The translations under genes and the position numbers were made by a program. From Sipunculus nudus (lineage: Eukaryota; Annelida; Sipuncula; Golfingiida; Sipunculidae), in the NCBI GenBank assembly GCA_026874595.1, contig CM049313.1, positions 54,026,659 to 54,090,658 of the forward strand: a stretch of 64,000 nt of DNA, read 5' to 3'. Below the pieces are notes generated by a model that saw only the letters and a list, made by a program, of their open reading frames with translations, had not been told where the DNA came from and searched no databases. Shown here piece after piece: positions 24,726-39,700 of this stretch. How positions within the stretch are numbered: position 1 is the first letter of the stretch; each line of letters starts with the position of its first letter.

Positions 24726-27700
24726 CTGTATATAAAATTGACATAAAATATTAATATTATGATATAACATGATCATGTATCTTCATCATATAAATCATAT
24801 ATGCTTCAGTTAATTATATGCATTAAAATAAATTGTCATATAGACTACATAATATAAGATATACGAGTTTACCTTAATTATGCAACATAAATACTTAACT
24901 ATATAACATAAAAGATAAATATACAGAACTATATCTTTGTGATATACAGAATATCATCATTAGAATCTAAAACGTTTCTCTGTAGTGAAAGTCATCAGTA
25001 GCAAATGCATGTATGTTAAACCTGTCAAAACTTTAAAACTCTACTGATTGACAAGCAGAGGAACTGGTGTACCTACAAAATGCTTAATAGATGCAACATC
25101 ATCTCAGATGTACTGTCACAAATTTGGATTGATTTATGCGTAACATAGAGTACATCGCTTACACAATTTATATAACATTATACTTATACAAAGTGTGTTA
25201 CCATACTTACACAAAGAAAAACCTTGTACAAACATAATCTGCATTAGGCATGACCCAGATACTGTGAGTTTTCCTCAACTCTGAGCTGTTGACCACTGAA
25301 AAACAATGAAGAATAAATATATGCTGAGTTCTATGCAGTTCATTTTGTACTTTAAGTGAAGTTCTAAAGGGCAATAGTATGAATGCACTGAATGCTGTAA
25401 TTTGTTCCTTGTTAAAGAGAATCATATGCTTTAAATTGTAAATAATATTCAGTAAATGATACGGAATCAAAGAATTTTCAAAATGTACAGGTCACTGAAA
25501 GTGTTATAAAAGTATGTCATTTTGTTAATTTTGCCTAACAATATTTTAATTACCAGAGTATGTCCCAACAGTAAAATTAATATAAATGAAAAAAGATTAG
25601 GGTATAGTTCAACGAAGTACTTAAACTGTCTATGAAACCCTAACTGTGATGATTTTCTGTTACCTTTTAAAAAGATCTACAATGTTGACAAAAAGAAAAC
25701 TGTTCCCTGAAATATTACATTCATTAAAGTATCTTAAATTTTATATGATGTTTCTAAGTGTCTTACCTTCACAGAGAGCTATACATGTTAAATTTGTACT
25801 CTTGAGAAAACGACTATAACTCTGCAAAATAAATAAAAAATACATTTGTATCATATTTATGTAACAATGAAACTAACAGTCAAAAATAGTTTTGTAAATG
25901 ATGATTAAATATTTTGGTTGGCTTTTTTGTTTTGTGGGGATTTCAATTTTTACAAAATTCATAAATGGGAAATTTTTACAAAACACAACATTTGTGGATA
26001 ACACGCCTCTACAAAGGTGAGAAGTCATTTATTGAGGTCGTTTTTCTATTCATGAGGATTTTAAATTTGTAATGTTTGCAAAAGGAAAAATTATCAAGAT
26101 AAAAAGTGGCCCATGGGCCATAATGCTCAGCTAATTTTGACTGGGTGCTCATTTCTTTTATTAATGTTAAATATTGTCTATGAGAATAGCCTATGGCTCA
26201 TGTTACTGTGTTGAAAAATTGACAGAAAATAAAAATTTTAGGATTCATAGGAGACCTGGCCAGGACCCCCCCCTAGATTTCACAATAGAGGGTTCCAAGG
26301 AAAATGGATACAATTTGACCCTGTGTGGGTGCTCAAAATCCTGTTTTCAGCCTGTAGGTAACAAAATATAGGTCACAATAATGAAATTTCAGGTTTCCAA
26401 GGAGATTTGACCAGAACTGCCTAGGATTTTGTGTTAGAAGATTCTAGGCCTTAAAGATACGATTTGTGCCTTGTCTATCTGGTAGCTCAAAACCATTTTT
26501 CAGCCTATAGGTTACAGAATATAGATCACCATGACCTTATTTCAGGTTTCCAAGGACATTTGTCTAGGACCTCCCTAAATGTCAGGTTGGAGGATTCTAG
26601 GCCAAATGGATACAATTTGTGCCCCATGCATCTGACTGTCACCATGACCTAATTTCAGGTTTACAAGGACATTAGCCTAGGACCTGACTTAATGTCATGT
26701 AAGAGGATTCAAAGCCTAATGGATACAATTTGTGCCCTGTCTGACTGATTGGGTGATTATGACTTTTTTTTCTATAGGTAAAAAAATAAAAGTCATGGTG
26801 ACCTATTTTCAGTTTTCCACAGACATTAGACAAGGATGTTTAAGAATGTTACATTAGAAGATTATAGGCCTAACAAATACAATGTGTGCCTTGCCTGGCT
26901 TTCTGGATGTTCAAAATCCTGTAGGTCACAAAATGTAGGTCACCGTGACTTATTTCAAGTTTTCAAGGAGATTTGCATAGAACCTCTCAGGATGTTGGGT
27001 TACAAGATTCTAGGCCTTAAAGATACGATTTGTGCCTATCTGACATTCAGGGTCATCAAAATCATGTTTTTTGCCTGCAGATCACAAAATATAGGTCAAC
27101 ATGAGCTAATTTCAGGTTTCCAAAGACATTTGTCTAAGACCTCCCGAAATGTTAGGTTGGAGGATTCTAGGCTTAATGGATACAATTTGTGCCCCATGCA
27201 TCTGACTATCTGGGTGCTCAAAATCATGTTTTTGGCCTTTAGGTCACAAAATATAGGTCACCATGACCAAATTTCGGGTTTCCAAGGAGATTTGACCAGA
27301 ACTGCCTAGGATTTTGTGTTAGAAGATTCTAGGCCTTAAAGATACGATTTGTGCCTTGTCTATCTGGTAGCTCAAAACCATTTTTCAGCCTATAGGTTAC
27401 AGAATATAGATCACCATGACCTTATTTCAGGTTTCCAAGGACATTTGTCTAGGACCTCCCTAAATGTCAGGTTGGAGGATTCTAGGCCAAATGGATACAA
27501 TTTGTGCCCCATGCATCTGACTGTCACCATGACCTAATTTCAGGTTTACAAGGACATTAGCCTAGGACCTGACTTAATGTCATGTAAGAGGATTCAAAGC
27601 CTAATGGATACAATTTGTGCCCTGTCTGACTGATTGGGTGATTATGACTTTTTTTTCTATAGGTAAAAAAATAAAAGTCATGGTGACCTATTTTCAGTTT

Positions 27701-30700
27701 TCCACAGACATTAGACAAGGATGTTTAAGAATGTTACATTAGAAGATTATAGGCCTAACAAATACAATGTGTGCCTTGCCTGGCTTTCTGGATGTTCAAA
27801 ATCCTGTAGGTCACAAAATGTAGGTCACCGTGACTTATTTCAAGTTTTCAAGGAGATTTGCATAGAACCTCTCAGGATGTTGGGTTACAAGATTCTAGGC
27901 CTTAAAGATACGATTTGTGCCTATCTGACATTCAGGGTCATCAAAATCATGTTTTTTGCCTGCAGATCACAAAATATAGGTCAACATGAGCTAATTTCAG
28001 GTTTCCAAAGACATTTGTCTAAGACCTCCCGAAATGTTAGGTTGGAGGATTCTAGGCTTAATGGATACAATTTGTGCCCCATGCATCTGACTATCTGGGT
28101 GCTCAAAATCATGTTTTTGGCCTTTAGGTCACAAAATATAGGTCACCATGACCAAATTTCGGGTTTCCAAAGAGATTTGCCTAGAAACTCCTAGGATATT
28201 GTGTATGATGATTCTAGGCCTCAATGGTATGATTTGTCCCAATCTGACATATGACAATGGATATACTCTGTGTAGGTACCGCATGATGAGGTCATGAAAA
28301 TGGAAACAATACAAAACATTGGAAAGTATAAAATGTGAAAATTTTAACCTGCAAACATAAAGCCAAACACAGTATATAGTTACCGTTTTTCCCCGTGGAT
28401 AATCCGCACTTTTTCTCCATGTAAATGAAATAAAAAACATTGGTGCGTATTATACATGGAAGCATAATTCCAAACTATACTCCCCATCACACTGGACATC
28501 GTTTGGTGGGCCGACGGTGAGTGATAATAAAGGATTTTATGCAAACAAAGTGTATACACACTGAACTTTATCAAATTAGGCATAAGAAAACATAATAATA
28601 GGTTTTATTTACTGTCATAATTTCAAATACTTAAAATATACCATTAATGTAGCTTACAGCCGAAGAATATTGATGATTTGTGAACTGAAATCTGCATGAC
28701 TGTGCATGGTTTGGCCGACTTCATTTAATGTCATTATCAGTTGGTAGATGGCGCTGTGCGCACCAGCACTGGGGTTGTTATACCGGGTCATTAATTCTCT
28801 TAGGAAATGATCCGTGATACACTTAAATACTTCCTAAACAAATTGAGCCAAGGAAGGAATAATTGCCTAGTGGTTCCTTTAGTTAATTAATTACCCTGTT
28901 TTGTACATCGTCATGGTCAGATTGATCGGCTGTACAAATTAATGTTATCACGGCCATGGTGTTATAATTTGATAACAAAGGTTGGGGATTTTTTTTATAC
29001 TAAACTATATATATATATATATATATATATAGAACATCATAGGTCATGCACTCTTGAAAGAAAATCCTTCATGTAGCGTATTGCACTGTAAAGATGAAAG
29101 ACAAACCACGGGGGCAAAGATCAAAGATTAAAATCAGGGCACCTCCACTTACGCGGATTAGGGATTTAGCAGGTCGTGTCAGTCTGTCACGTGGTCAGGG
29201 GAAGTCCAGGGTCTGCCCCAAGTGCCTAGAATACCAGGCACCGGCCAGGGTTCGGTAGTCGGTACATTCGCACAACAATAGAACAAACAGTGAGTACATA
29301 CAGGTGACCGCGACTTAACCCATGGGCAATCAACCGGGTCAGCGCTGGATAAACACGATGGCCCGTATTAGGCAGGTCAATTTAATAGTAATATATCACT
29401 TTGGTCAGAAAAACTCGTAATCTGTAATAGCCAGGTTGTCGTATTTCACAGCATTTATAAATTGATTAAATAACAGAGTTTCGAAAGGGACTGATATAAA
29501 ATGGCCGTAATTTGCTCGCAATTTACAGGTGGTTGTTCAGTATATTATATATTACTTAAAACAAGTACGTGTCAGTATAGCACACTTGACAGCACCTTTT
29601 TTTTACACTCGACAGCTTAAGGAGAATAACCTTTTTGCTATTTTAAGTGTAACTATCTGCTTCAAAGAGACTTGTCGGTCTGACTGGCAAAGTTTACCCC
29701 CACGGAGCCAGTGAACATTCGATGACTACGGCAAATACAAATTGTAGCATTCAAGATTTTGGCCAGAAGCAGGCTGCGTATTATACACAGGGTTATGTGT
29801 TTTTCCTGAGAAATTGTTGCTCTAAATAGGGGTGCGGATTATCTACGGTAGCGGATTATCCACGGGGAAAAACGGTAAATGGTTAAACTGATTTTTTTTC
29901 ATCCTAAATATTAAAGTGAAAAGTATTTCTGAATAAAGGAAAATTAAACTGGAAGAGTATCAACATTCTATGCATAGGTAAGAATTCAATACAGCAGTTT
30001 CAGCATGTGAAAATCATAAAAAAAGGTAAATAACAAAGGTTGCATGATACATTCAAGGATTCAGTTATACTGTCCAATAACAATTGCAGTGCTCCGGCAC
30101 CAGACACCTGCATAAACATAAGAATTTTACAAGACCACTTGCTTACTAAATATAGGAGTTTATAGGAAGTCAGCCAGGAATATACTAAGTTTTCACTGCA
30201 CCATGGTGTTTAACTTGGAAACTGTGAATTTCTGATTTTAAGTTGTACCACATATAGGTTGAAGTTGACTTTTGAAGGGAGAAATCAGTGACCTGTGATA
30301 TGAACTTACCTGTGAGCCTGGCTTGACCCCTCTTCCTCTGTTATACCTGGACCCCATCCCGGAATATGAGAATGAAAGACTAGCATGTGGGCTCAGGTAG
30401 ATGCCAGCTCCATACGCCTGACCGTGCACCTGGTGGGCTGTCCCAGAAGCATTTATCAGCCCCGTCCTGATAATCGAATGCCAGTTCTCCATGTGGGATC
30501 CACTGTAAGAATTGAACATAATCATAAGCAGGTTGCTTAATCATATATTCTACTTAAAAAATTATGACTACAGAGAAAGACAATGGGGAACTACATGATA
30601 ACGGTATATTTTGTATGTCAAAGCAATGCCCACCTGTTCTTGCAGAATATGTTTTTCAACTGTAAAGTTCACTTTAATAACATAAGTTACAAGGGAAAGT

Positions 30701-33700
30701 AGAGACATGAACCCAGTTTACAACAAGGGAATAAAACACCTAACTTTCCAAATTTTGAAGATATGAAATTTAATATAAATTTGAGTAGAGAGTCTATGCA
30801 GTCAACATTTCAAGCCAAGTTATAGCAGTTAAGATAATTGGCACATGACACAACAACTACATTTGGCAGCTGCTGATTGGATGATGTCATGTGCACACTC
30901 ATGTGCAAACTGACCATGCAGAGACCTATCTTATTTTTAAGATCATGGAAAAGAGTCTGAGAAGCAGTAAAACAGATCTCCTGAATGTGAAATTAAGTAT
31001 TTTTCCATTTGTTGTTTTCTATGTAATTATTAGTAATTTTTAAAAAAATATAAGGTTTAATGAAACTGATCTCCCTAATAGGTGGAACATTATTTAGTTA
31101 CTTTTTTACAGTAAAACCACAATTTTTCACCAATGTCTTCCCCTGATCATATCTGAATGGCTGAGGTAAGATGTCTGAAATTAGTTTCCAAAATAATATT
31201 CCTCTTGTGTTTGAAATGTATTATATATTGAGGCAATTTACTTCTTACCATCTACCTTCATCCATTAATTCTTATTTATATGTAACTCACAGAACAAAAT
31301 ATAATGCTGATAATAAACAGAGATACAGATAATATTTACAAAAAGGATTTTCATTTTTAAGAAATTGATATGACATGTTCAAGAAAATCTAAAAAAAACT
31401 TCTCTTAGTCTGCAGCTCATAAAACTTAATCATCTTTTCTTATTATTAAAGCAGATTATGATGGTGGTGTTAATAATTACATAAATACTTGATAAAATAA
31501 CAAACTCATTAACACATTTTAATGTTCTGAGGTGATTCAGGTGGTGATGGACAACATACTACAGATTACTTTCTCTCTTTAATATTTAAATTAATTCTTA
31601 ATGTTAAACGTGACTTAGAGAATATAACAATGTCATTTTTTCACATTATGCATATTGTACATCAGTATTTTATATATACTTCAATAGTATGCCCATAAGT
31701 GTTATATATGTATTAAAAAAAATAAAAAATAATAAAACTAGATATAGTATCCCCAGATAATTAATTCTCCCATCCCTCTTTCAAGAAAAGGCCCCATCTT
31801 CAGCAGAATAAACTGACATGCACTTGGCAAAGCGACCATGGTTTTTTCCATCAATCAACTTGAGAAACAATATTTTTCACCAAATATGGGAATATTCAAA
31901 GTCAAGGCCACTCTCAAAGGAGAGGTCATGATCCCAATTTAAATATACCTAATCCCATAACCCATATCTATGTATATGCATGAAATGAAAGAAATCTGTC
32001 CATAAGGTTTTGACTTAAAATGTTCACAATACTGTTAGGTGGCAATGATCGGGGTATTAAAAGGCACAAAAACATGGAAAGTATAATAGTAGGGTTTGAC
32101 CAGTTTCCGGTACATGACATTGCTATCCAAGAACTTTGAATTTAGGATCCATGAAAGATTGCTTGAGATATTTAAGAATTTGTGTGATTTTCCGCCAAAA
32201 TGGACCTTTTCAAAGTCAAGGTCACTCTCCTAGTAAAGGTCATGACCCCATTTTTAAAGGTTTCATCCTCTCACTCATATCTATGCACATGTCAAGTGTG
32301 GTAAAGATCAGTTAAGTATTTTATGAGTTACACGTAAACAAGATCTGCAGTTGTGGCTGCGGCGGTGTAGGGACCGACATAGTTTAGAATCCCCCAACTT
32401 TGTCTGAGGATACAAAAAATATTAACTACTACTAGTTATCATTTATCATGAGTTGAGATAAGGCTGTAGGTTTGTATTACAGTAGTTATATGACCACAAA
32501 AGACTTCATACTTAAGGATTTGAGCGCCCGTGGTATCTAGTTATCTGTGTCTTAAAGAGCTGTATGAGTGATACCATGTGTCGTTTTATGTATGATACTT
32601 TACCACAGACAGAGGGTATGTATGATCTGTGTGTAGCACTGACTGGAAAGCAAAGATGCTGCCATGCTGTGCCTTGGCCTGTCTGAACGCTGCCTCTTTG
32701 GCTGGAGGGCTGCTTAGTAACAAGAACTGGTGAGGTGTTCTCATGAACCAGAGTTGCTGGAACAAAAAGCATTACTCATGTTATAATAAATATATGCCTA
32801 TATATATTAGGGCTAACATGCCTCAAAATTAAAACGTATATGGCATTTTACAAATATATTATATATATTTTTAAACTACATTAAATTTATATTTACAATT
32901 TAAATGTGACACTCTGGTAATTTTGTGATGTCTATTTCTATTTAAATGACAAAATGTAAAAATTTATTCTTCATTTCTTCAAACTTAAAAAGATACAAGT
33001 TTCATATTTTCATGATTTTAGGATTTCTAAGATTATATACAAACTTAATATAAAGAAACAAAATAGAAACTATTAATTTTTAAAAAGCCATAAATCAGAG
33101 AAAAAAGGTAGAAAATGTATAGTAATCCACAATTATTGTCCATACACAAATATCTTCACTTATTTTCAAGCTGTAAAAAAATTGTTACATTGCTTTTTCA
33201 TGGCTTTTTTCATGGAAAAAAATTCTGAAAGGACCTCATTAATGAAATTAAACATACTGTCCATATCCATCGTCATGAACTGATAAGAATATTCAAAGGG
33301 GTATAAACCCTGAAACTGAGTAAAAAAAAAAAGAAAAGGTATAAGTGATTTTTTAATTAATGTGTACCTTTTCTGGAGGTAGTTTTACTATATGAGACCT
33401 ATTGCTGGAGATAAGCCACTGTAACAATGGATATGCGAGTGTGTCAGCCTCATCCAGCGTCCGCTTCAGGTTCTGACTCCGAAGCTGAGTCATCTTGCTC
33501 ATTGCAGGAAACGCCCTTAGCACCTGTTCTACTCTGCCAAAGTTTTTGTCCTGTTAGAATGTAAGGCCAATATCAGCACATGTAATATATGTAAGATGTA
33601 GACTGGGATAAAAAAATCAATGTATATCTCCTAAGGTAGAAGTAAACATGTAAAATTTTAAAACTGTTTGACTTTACTACTGGACATCATTAAAGCTATT

Positions 33701-36700
33701 AGTTTATTTTCTTCAGGCACAAGAAGATGACATACAAAATGCATATGCTGGACTTCCAGCTAATCAATACTCCTTTCTATTTCAGTCTAGATTTATATTA
33801 TTCTGCAAACCCAATATAAAATCATTATGAGTATATAAAGGTTAAAAGCACACAAGCATTTGTCATATGCACATGTATCAAATTGTGTGCCAGACACTTG
33901 GACACATTTATTAACAGTATATATATTTCTGTAAAACCTACCTTTGGAGACAGAGCGAGATTTCGGGTATTTTTGGGGTCAACTATACAGGGGAAAGGTT
34001 CAAAGATAATCTTTCTTCTGTGGGACTGGCAGGCAGCCTTTGCCATGGCAATCAGCAGATCAACAACCTGAAATCACAACAAATAATCTGTAAGACAATG
34101 TGCTAATATTCAGCTGAACTTCAGTGTACAAGGTCCCCAAATAGCCAAAACAAGGGGTTTTTTGATACCTCTGACAAAATACCACAAAACACAAATTTTA
34201 AGCCAACAAGTGACACCATTCAGTGAATAATAATCTGTTGAATATATCTATGCAATATTGTATCATAATTATATGAAATTAAATTGAACAAGAGAATGTT
34301 TCATGTTGCAGTCTGTTCACTGGTAGACACAGAATGGGAATGGTGCTGCCCCCTGGTGAAGCAAGTCAATATAAAGCTAAGCCTTCAAACTTTCTGTCAG
34401 GTGTACAAACCGCTGGCATTAAATTATTTATAATTCACAGATGAAAGTATATCAGTTGATGCCAATCTTTCGCTTCAAATTTGAAGGTACTTTTGTTTTG
34501 TGGTAATTCATCACAGGTCCCCAAAACACTGGTGTTTTGGGTGTTTCAGGGAACTCAGTGTATAATATGCTCGCATCAATATGTCATTAAGTGTATGTTT
34601 GTCTTCTAGTATCCTGATTATTCAACAGTTTTTACCCCTTTGACACACAAATTGGTTTTAAAATGTCTAGTCACTGTAGTTTATCAAATTCTAAATCATA
34701 CATTCATATGGGCATGAGAGGCTTGCTGATATTCTCATCATTATCACAGGCAGCATCAATGAAGATAGCGTCCACTTTATATGTGAATCACTGTATCAAT
34801 ATGCTGACAAAAAGCATAAGTGCTTGTACTAAGACTTGTTTTTGCTTCAAAACTAGTTCTGAACACTCTTATAGTGTCAAAGTTTAAACTAATTTGCCCT
34901 GAGAACATTCTGAATCCACCTCCTGCGCAGGATTCAAACCATTTCAACTGGGACAGACTGGAAGTGCTTTGGTTTGGTATCTGCATGCTAAATTTGCATC
35001 CAATTTGGTTTGAATTTGGTTTGCTGAGACTTGTGAAAGTGATATTTGATCACCCACTTTTAATAGAACACAATGACTGCATATACATATATTTTTAAGT
35101 CTGTCTGGTACAAGTCTTAGAAACCTGTTTCCTTTTCCCACTCTCCAAACTGAGTCATGTTACACTGAACATTATTCTGTATTGTACTGTTCTGATGGAT
35201 AAGAAAAACACAAAAATACTGTTGTTACTCTGCATTCAAGGAAAAAATATAAACTTGGTAAAGAAACAGCAGCCTGTCTAAAAAGTAAGAAAAAAACATA
35301 AATCCCAAAGTGAGCAATCTTGTATTTAAACAAGTTTATAACTTAAGAATGGTAATCATGTGAATTTCTTAAGATTTTGATGATATACTCTATTAAAACA
35401 TCAGTTAATATTAACAAATGTCCACATGAACAAAATATTAAAAAAAAATTACATCAAATATATTTAGATTTAGTTTACAAAAGGTTGAATTTTTTAAAAT
35501 TAATGCTTCTGTGAGCAAACTGTTTTACCTCAGCACCAGTTGCAATATCATCAGCAGCATCTGACATCACTCCTAATGTGGAGAAGGCAAAAACACAGAG
35601 CTCCCGGGCACACACTGTGGGCTGCAAAACACAAATAACAATTATAAACACAGAGCTCCCGGGCACACACTGTGGGCTGCAAAACACAAATAACAATTAT
35701 AAACACAGAGCTCCCGGGCACAAACTATGGGCTGCAAACCACAAATAACAATTATAAACACAGAGCTACCGGGCACAAACTGTGGGCTGCAAAACACAAA
35801 TAACAATTATAAACACAGAGCTCCCGGGCACAAACTGTGGGCTGCAAAACACAAATAACAATTATAAACACAGAGCTCCCGGGCACACACTGTGGGCTGC
35901 AAAACACAAATAACAATTATAAACACAGAGCTCCCGGGCACACACTGTGGGCTGCAAAACACAAAATAACATAATTATAAACACAGAGCTCCCTGGCACA
36001 AACTGTGGGCTGCAAAACACAAAATAACATAATTAAAAACACAGAGCTCCCGGGCACAAACTGTGGGCTGCAAAACACAAATAACAATTATAAACACAGA
36101 GCTCCCGGGCACAAACTGTGGGCTGCAAAACACAAAATAACAATTATAAACACAGAGCTCCCGGGCACAAACTGTGGGCTGCAAAACACAAATAACAATT
36201 ATAAACACGGAGCTCCAGGGCACAAACTGTGGGCTGCAAAACACAAAATAACATAATTATAAACACAGAGCTCCCAGGCACAAACTATGGGCTGCAAAAC
36301 ACAAAATAACATAATTATAAACACAGAGCACCAAGGCACAAACTGTGGGCTGCAAAACACAAAATAACATAATTATAAACACAGAGCTCCTGGGCACAAA
36401 CTGGGCTGCAAGACACAAAATAACATAATTATAAACACAGAGCTCCCAGGCACAAACTGTGGGCTGCAAAACACAAAATAACATGTATGATGCATATCTA
36501 TGATAAGGCAGTTGTCTGGTACTTTCCTATAAGATTTCAACAGAATACAAGTATCCTTGGGGTCACCCTGGTTCAACCAATACTGGTTAAGACAGAGTGG
36601 TTATTACAAGTTGTTGCTAACCACAACATGTCATCTCTGGTAACCTACCAATGTGACCAAATTATTCCCAATTCTGTGTGGGCAAACTCAAAACCAAAAA

Positions 36701-39700
36701 ACAAAAGGTACTTAATAATCTCCCTATTTATAGGAACTCACTGGGTGAGACCTAGTATGGGCTAACAACTGTAATATTTAACCCTGCACCTCCAATGTAC
36801 CTCCCACTACCAAGACATGCACACTAACCATCGAACCATGAATACATTTTGTGAAGTGTAATATGATTTCAAATTCTTAACATTTTTTGCTACTGAGGTG
36901 GCAGAGTTCTGCAAAGTTATCAACTTTATACAGATATCATACTGTATTATAAACATATCATGAATTTAACTTTAACAAAATGAACAATAATTTTTTGGAA
37001 CTTTCTTACCTTTAACATACTACTGGTTTCAAATAGATGAGGTTCATCACATACCACACAGAACTCGTTCAATGTAGATAACCTTCTCATAGCATACCTC
37101 ATGATCTAAAAAAACAAACCACACAGAACTCATTCAGTGTACCTCATGATCTAAAATACAAACCACACACAACTGACTCAATGTAGATATCCTTCTCATA
37201 GCATACCTTATGATAAAAAAAACAAACCACAAAGAACTCATTCAATGTACCTCATGATCTAAAATACAAACCACACACAACTGACTCAATGTAGATATCC
37301 TTCTCATAGCATACCTCATGATCTAAAATACAAACCACACACAACTGACTCAATGTAGATATCCTTCTCATAGCATACCTTATGATCTGAAATACTAACT
37401 ACACACAACTCACACAGTGTAGATAACCTTCTCTTAGCATACCTCATGATACAAACCTCACAGATCTCAATTAGTGTAGAAATCCTTCTCACAGCATACT
37501 CCATGATCTGATAAACAAACCACACCACACTCATTCAATGTAGATAACCTTCTCATACCATACCCCATGATCTGATAAACAAACCACACCACACTCATTC
37601 AATGTAGATATCCTTCTCATAGCATACCTCATGATCTAAAATACAAACCACAAACAACTGAATCAATGTAGATATCCTTCTCATAGCATACCTTATGATC
37701 TGAAATACTAACTACACACAACTCACACAGTGTAGATAACCTTCTCTTAGCATACCTCATGATACAAACCTCACAGATCTCAATTAGTGTAGAAATCCTT
37801 CTCACAGCATACTCCATGATCTGATAAACAAACCACACCACACTCATTCAATGTAGATATCCTTCTCATAGCATACCTCATGATCTAAAATACAAACCAC
37901 AAACAACTGAATCAATGTAGATATCCTTCTCATAGCATACCTTATGATCTGAAATACTAACTACACACAACTCACACAGTGTAGATAACCTTCTCTTAGC
38001 ATACCTCATGATACAAACCTCACAGATCTCAATTAGTGTAGAAATCCTTCTCACAGCATACTCCATGATCTGATAAACAAACCACACCACGCTCATTCAA
38101 TGTAGATAACCTTCTCATACCATACCCCATGATCTGATAAACAAACCACACCACACTCATTCAATGTAGATATCCTTCTCATAGCATACCTCATGATCTA
38201 AAATACAAACCACAAACAACTGAATCAATGTAGATATCCTTCTCATAGCATACCTTATGATCTGAAATACTAACTACACACAACTCACACAGTGTAATTA
38301 ACCTTCTCTTAGCATACCTCATGATACAAACCTCACAGATCTCAATTAGTGTAGAAATCCTTCTCACAGCATACTCCATGATCTGATAAACAAACCACAC
38401 CACACTCATTCAATGTAGATAACCTTCTCATACCATACCCCATGATCTGATAAACAAACCACACCACACTCATTCAATGTAGATAACCTTCTCATACCAT
38501 ACCCCATGATCTGATAAACAAACAACACAGAACTCATTCAATGTAGATAACCTTCTCATACCATACCCCATGATCTGATAAACAAACCACACCACACTCA
38601 TTCAATGTAGATAACCTTCTCATACCATACCCCATGATCTGATAAACAAACCACACAGAACTCATTCAATGTAGATAACCTTCTCATAGCATACCCCATG
38701 ATCTGAAATACTAACTACACACAACTCACACAGTGTAGATAACCTTCTCTTAGCATACCTCATGATACAAACCACACAGAACTCATTCAATGTAGATAAC
38801 CTTCTCATAGCATACCTCATGATCTGAAATACTAACTACACACAACTCACGCAGTGTAGATAATCTTCTCTTAGCATACCTCATGATACAAACCTCACAG
38901 ATCTCAATCAGTGTAGAAATCCTTCTCACAGCATACTTCATGATCTGAAATACTAACTACACACAACTCACACAGTGTAGATAATCTTCTCATAGCATAC
39001 CTCATGATACAAACCACACAGAACTCATTCAATGTAGATAACCTTCTCATAGCATACCTCATGATCTGAAATACTAACTACACACAACTCACACAGTGTA
39101 GATAATCTTCTCTTAGCATACCTCATGATACAAACCTCACAGATCTCAATCAGTGTAGAAATCCTTCTCACAGCATACCTCATGATCTGAAATACTAACT
39201 ACACACAACTCACACAGTGTAGATAACCTTCTCTTAGCATACCTCATGATACAAACCTCACAGATCTCAATCAGTGTAGAAATCCTTCTCATAGCATACC
39301 TCATGATCTGATAAACAAACCACACAGAACTCATTCAATGTAGGTAACCTTCTCATACCATACCCCATGATCTGATAAACAAACCACTCAGAACTCATTC
39401 AATGCAGATAACCTTCTCATACCATACCCCATGATCTGAAAAAAACAAACCACACAGAACTCATTCAATGTAGATAACCTTCTCATACCATACCCCATGA
39501 TCTGATAAACAAACCACACAGAACTCATTCAATGCAGATAACCTTCTCATACCATACCCCATGATCTGAAAAAAACAAACCACACAGAACTCATTCAATG
39601 TAGATAACCTTCTCACACCATAACCCATGATCTGAAAAAAACAAACCACACAGAACTCATTCAATGTAGATAACCTTCTCATACCAAACCCCATGATCTG

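Noticed and set aside
26464-28194. Repeated open frames of 62 and 157 codons as duplicated genes
   Set aside because: They lie in a non-coding ~140-bp tandem repeat; identity between copies is due to the 885-bp duplication.
35622-36483. Regular direct repeats resembling a CRISPR array
   Set aside because: Units abut with no unique spacers, the context is an animal intron, and the unit is exon 10 sequence.
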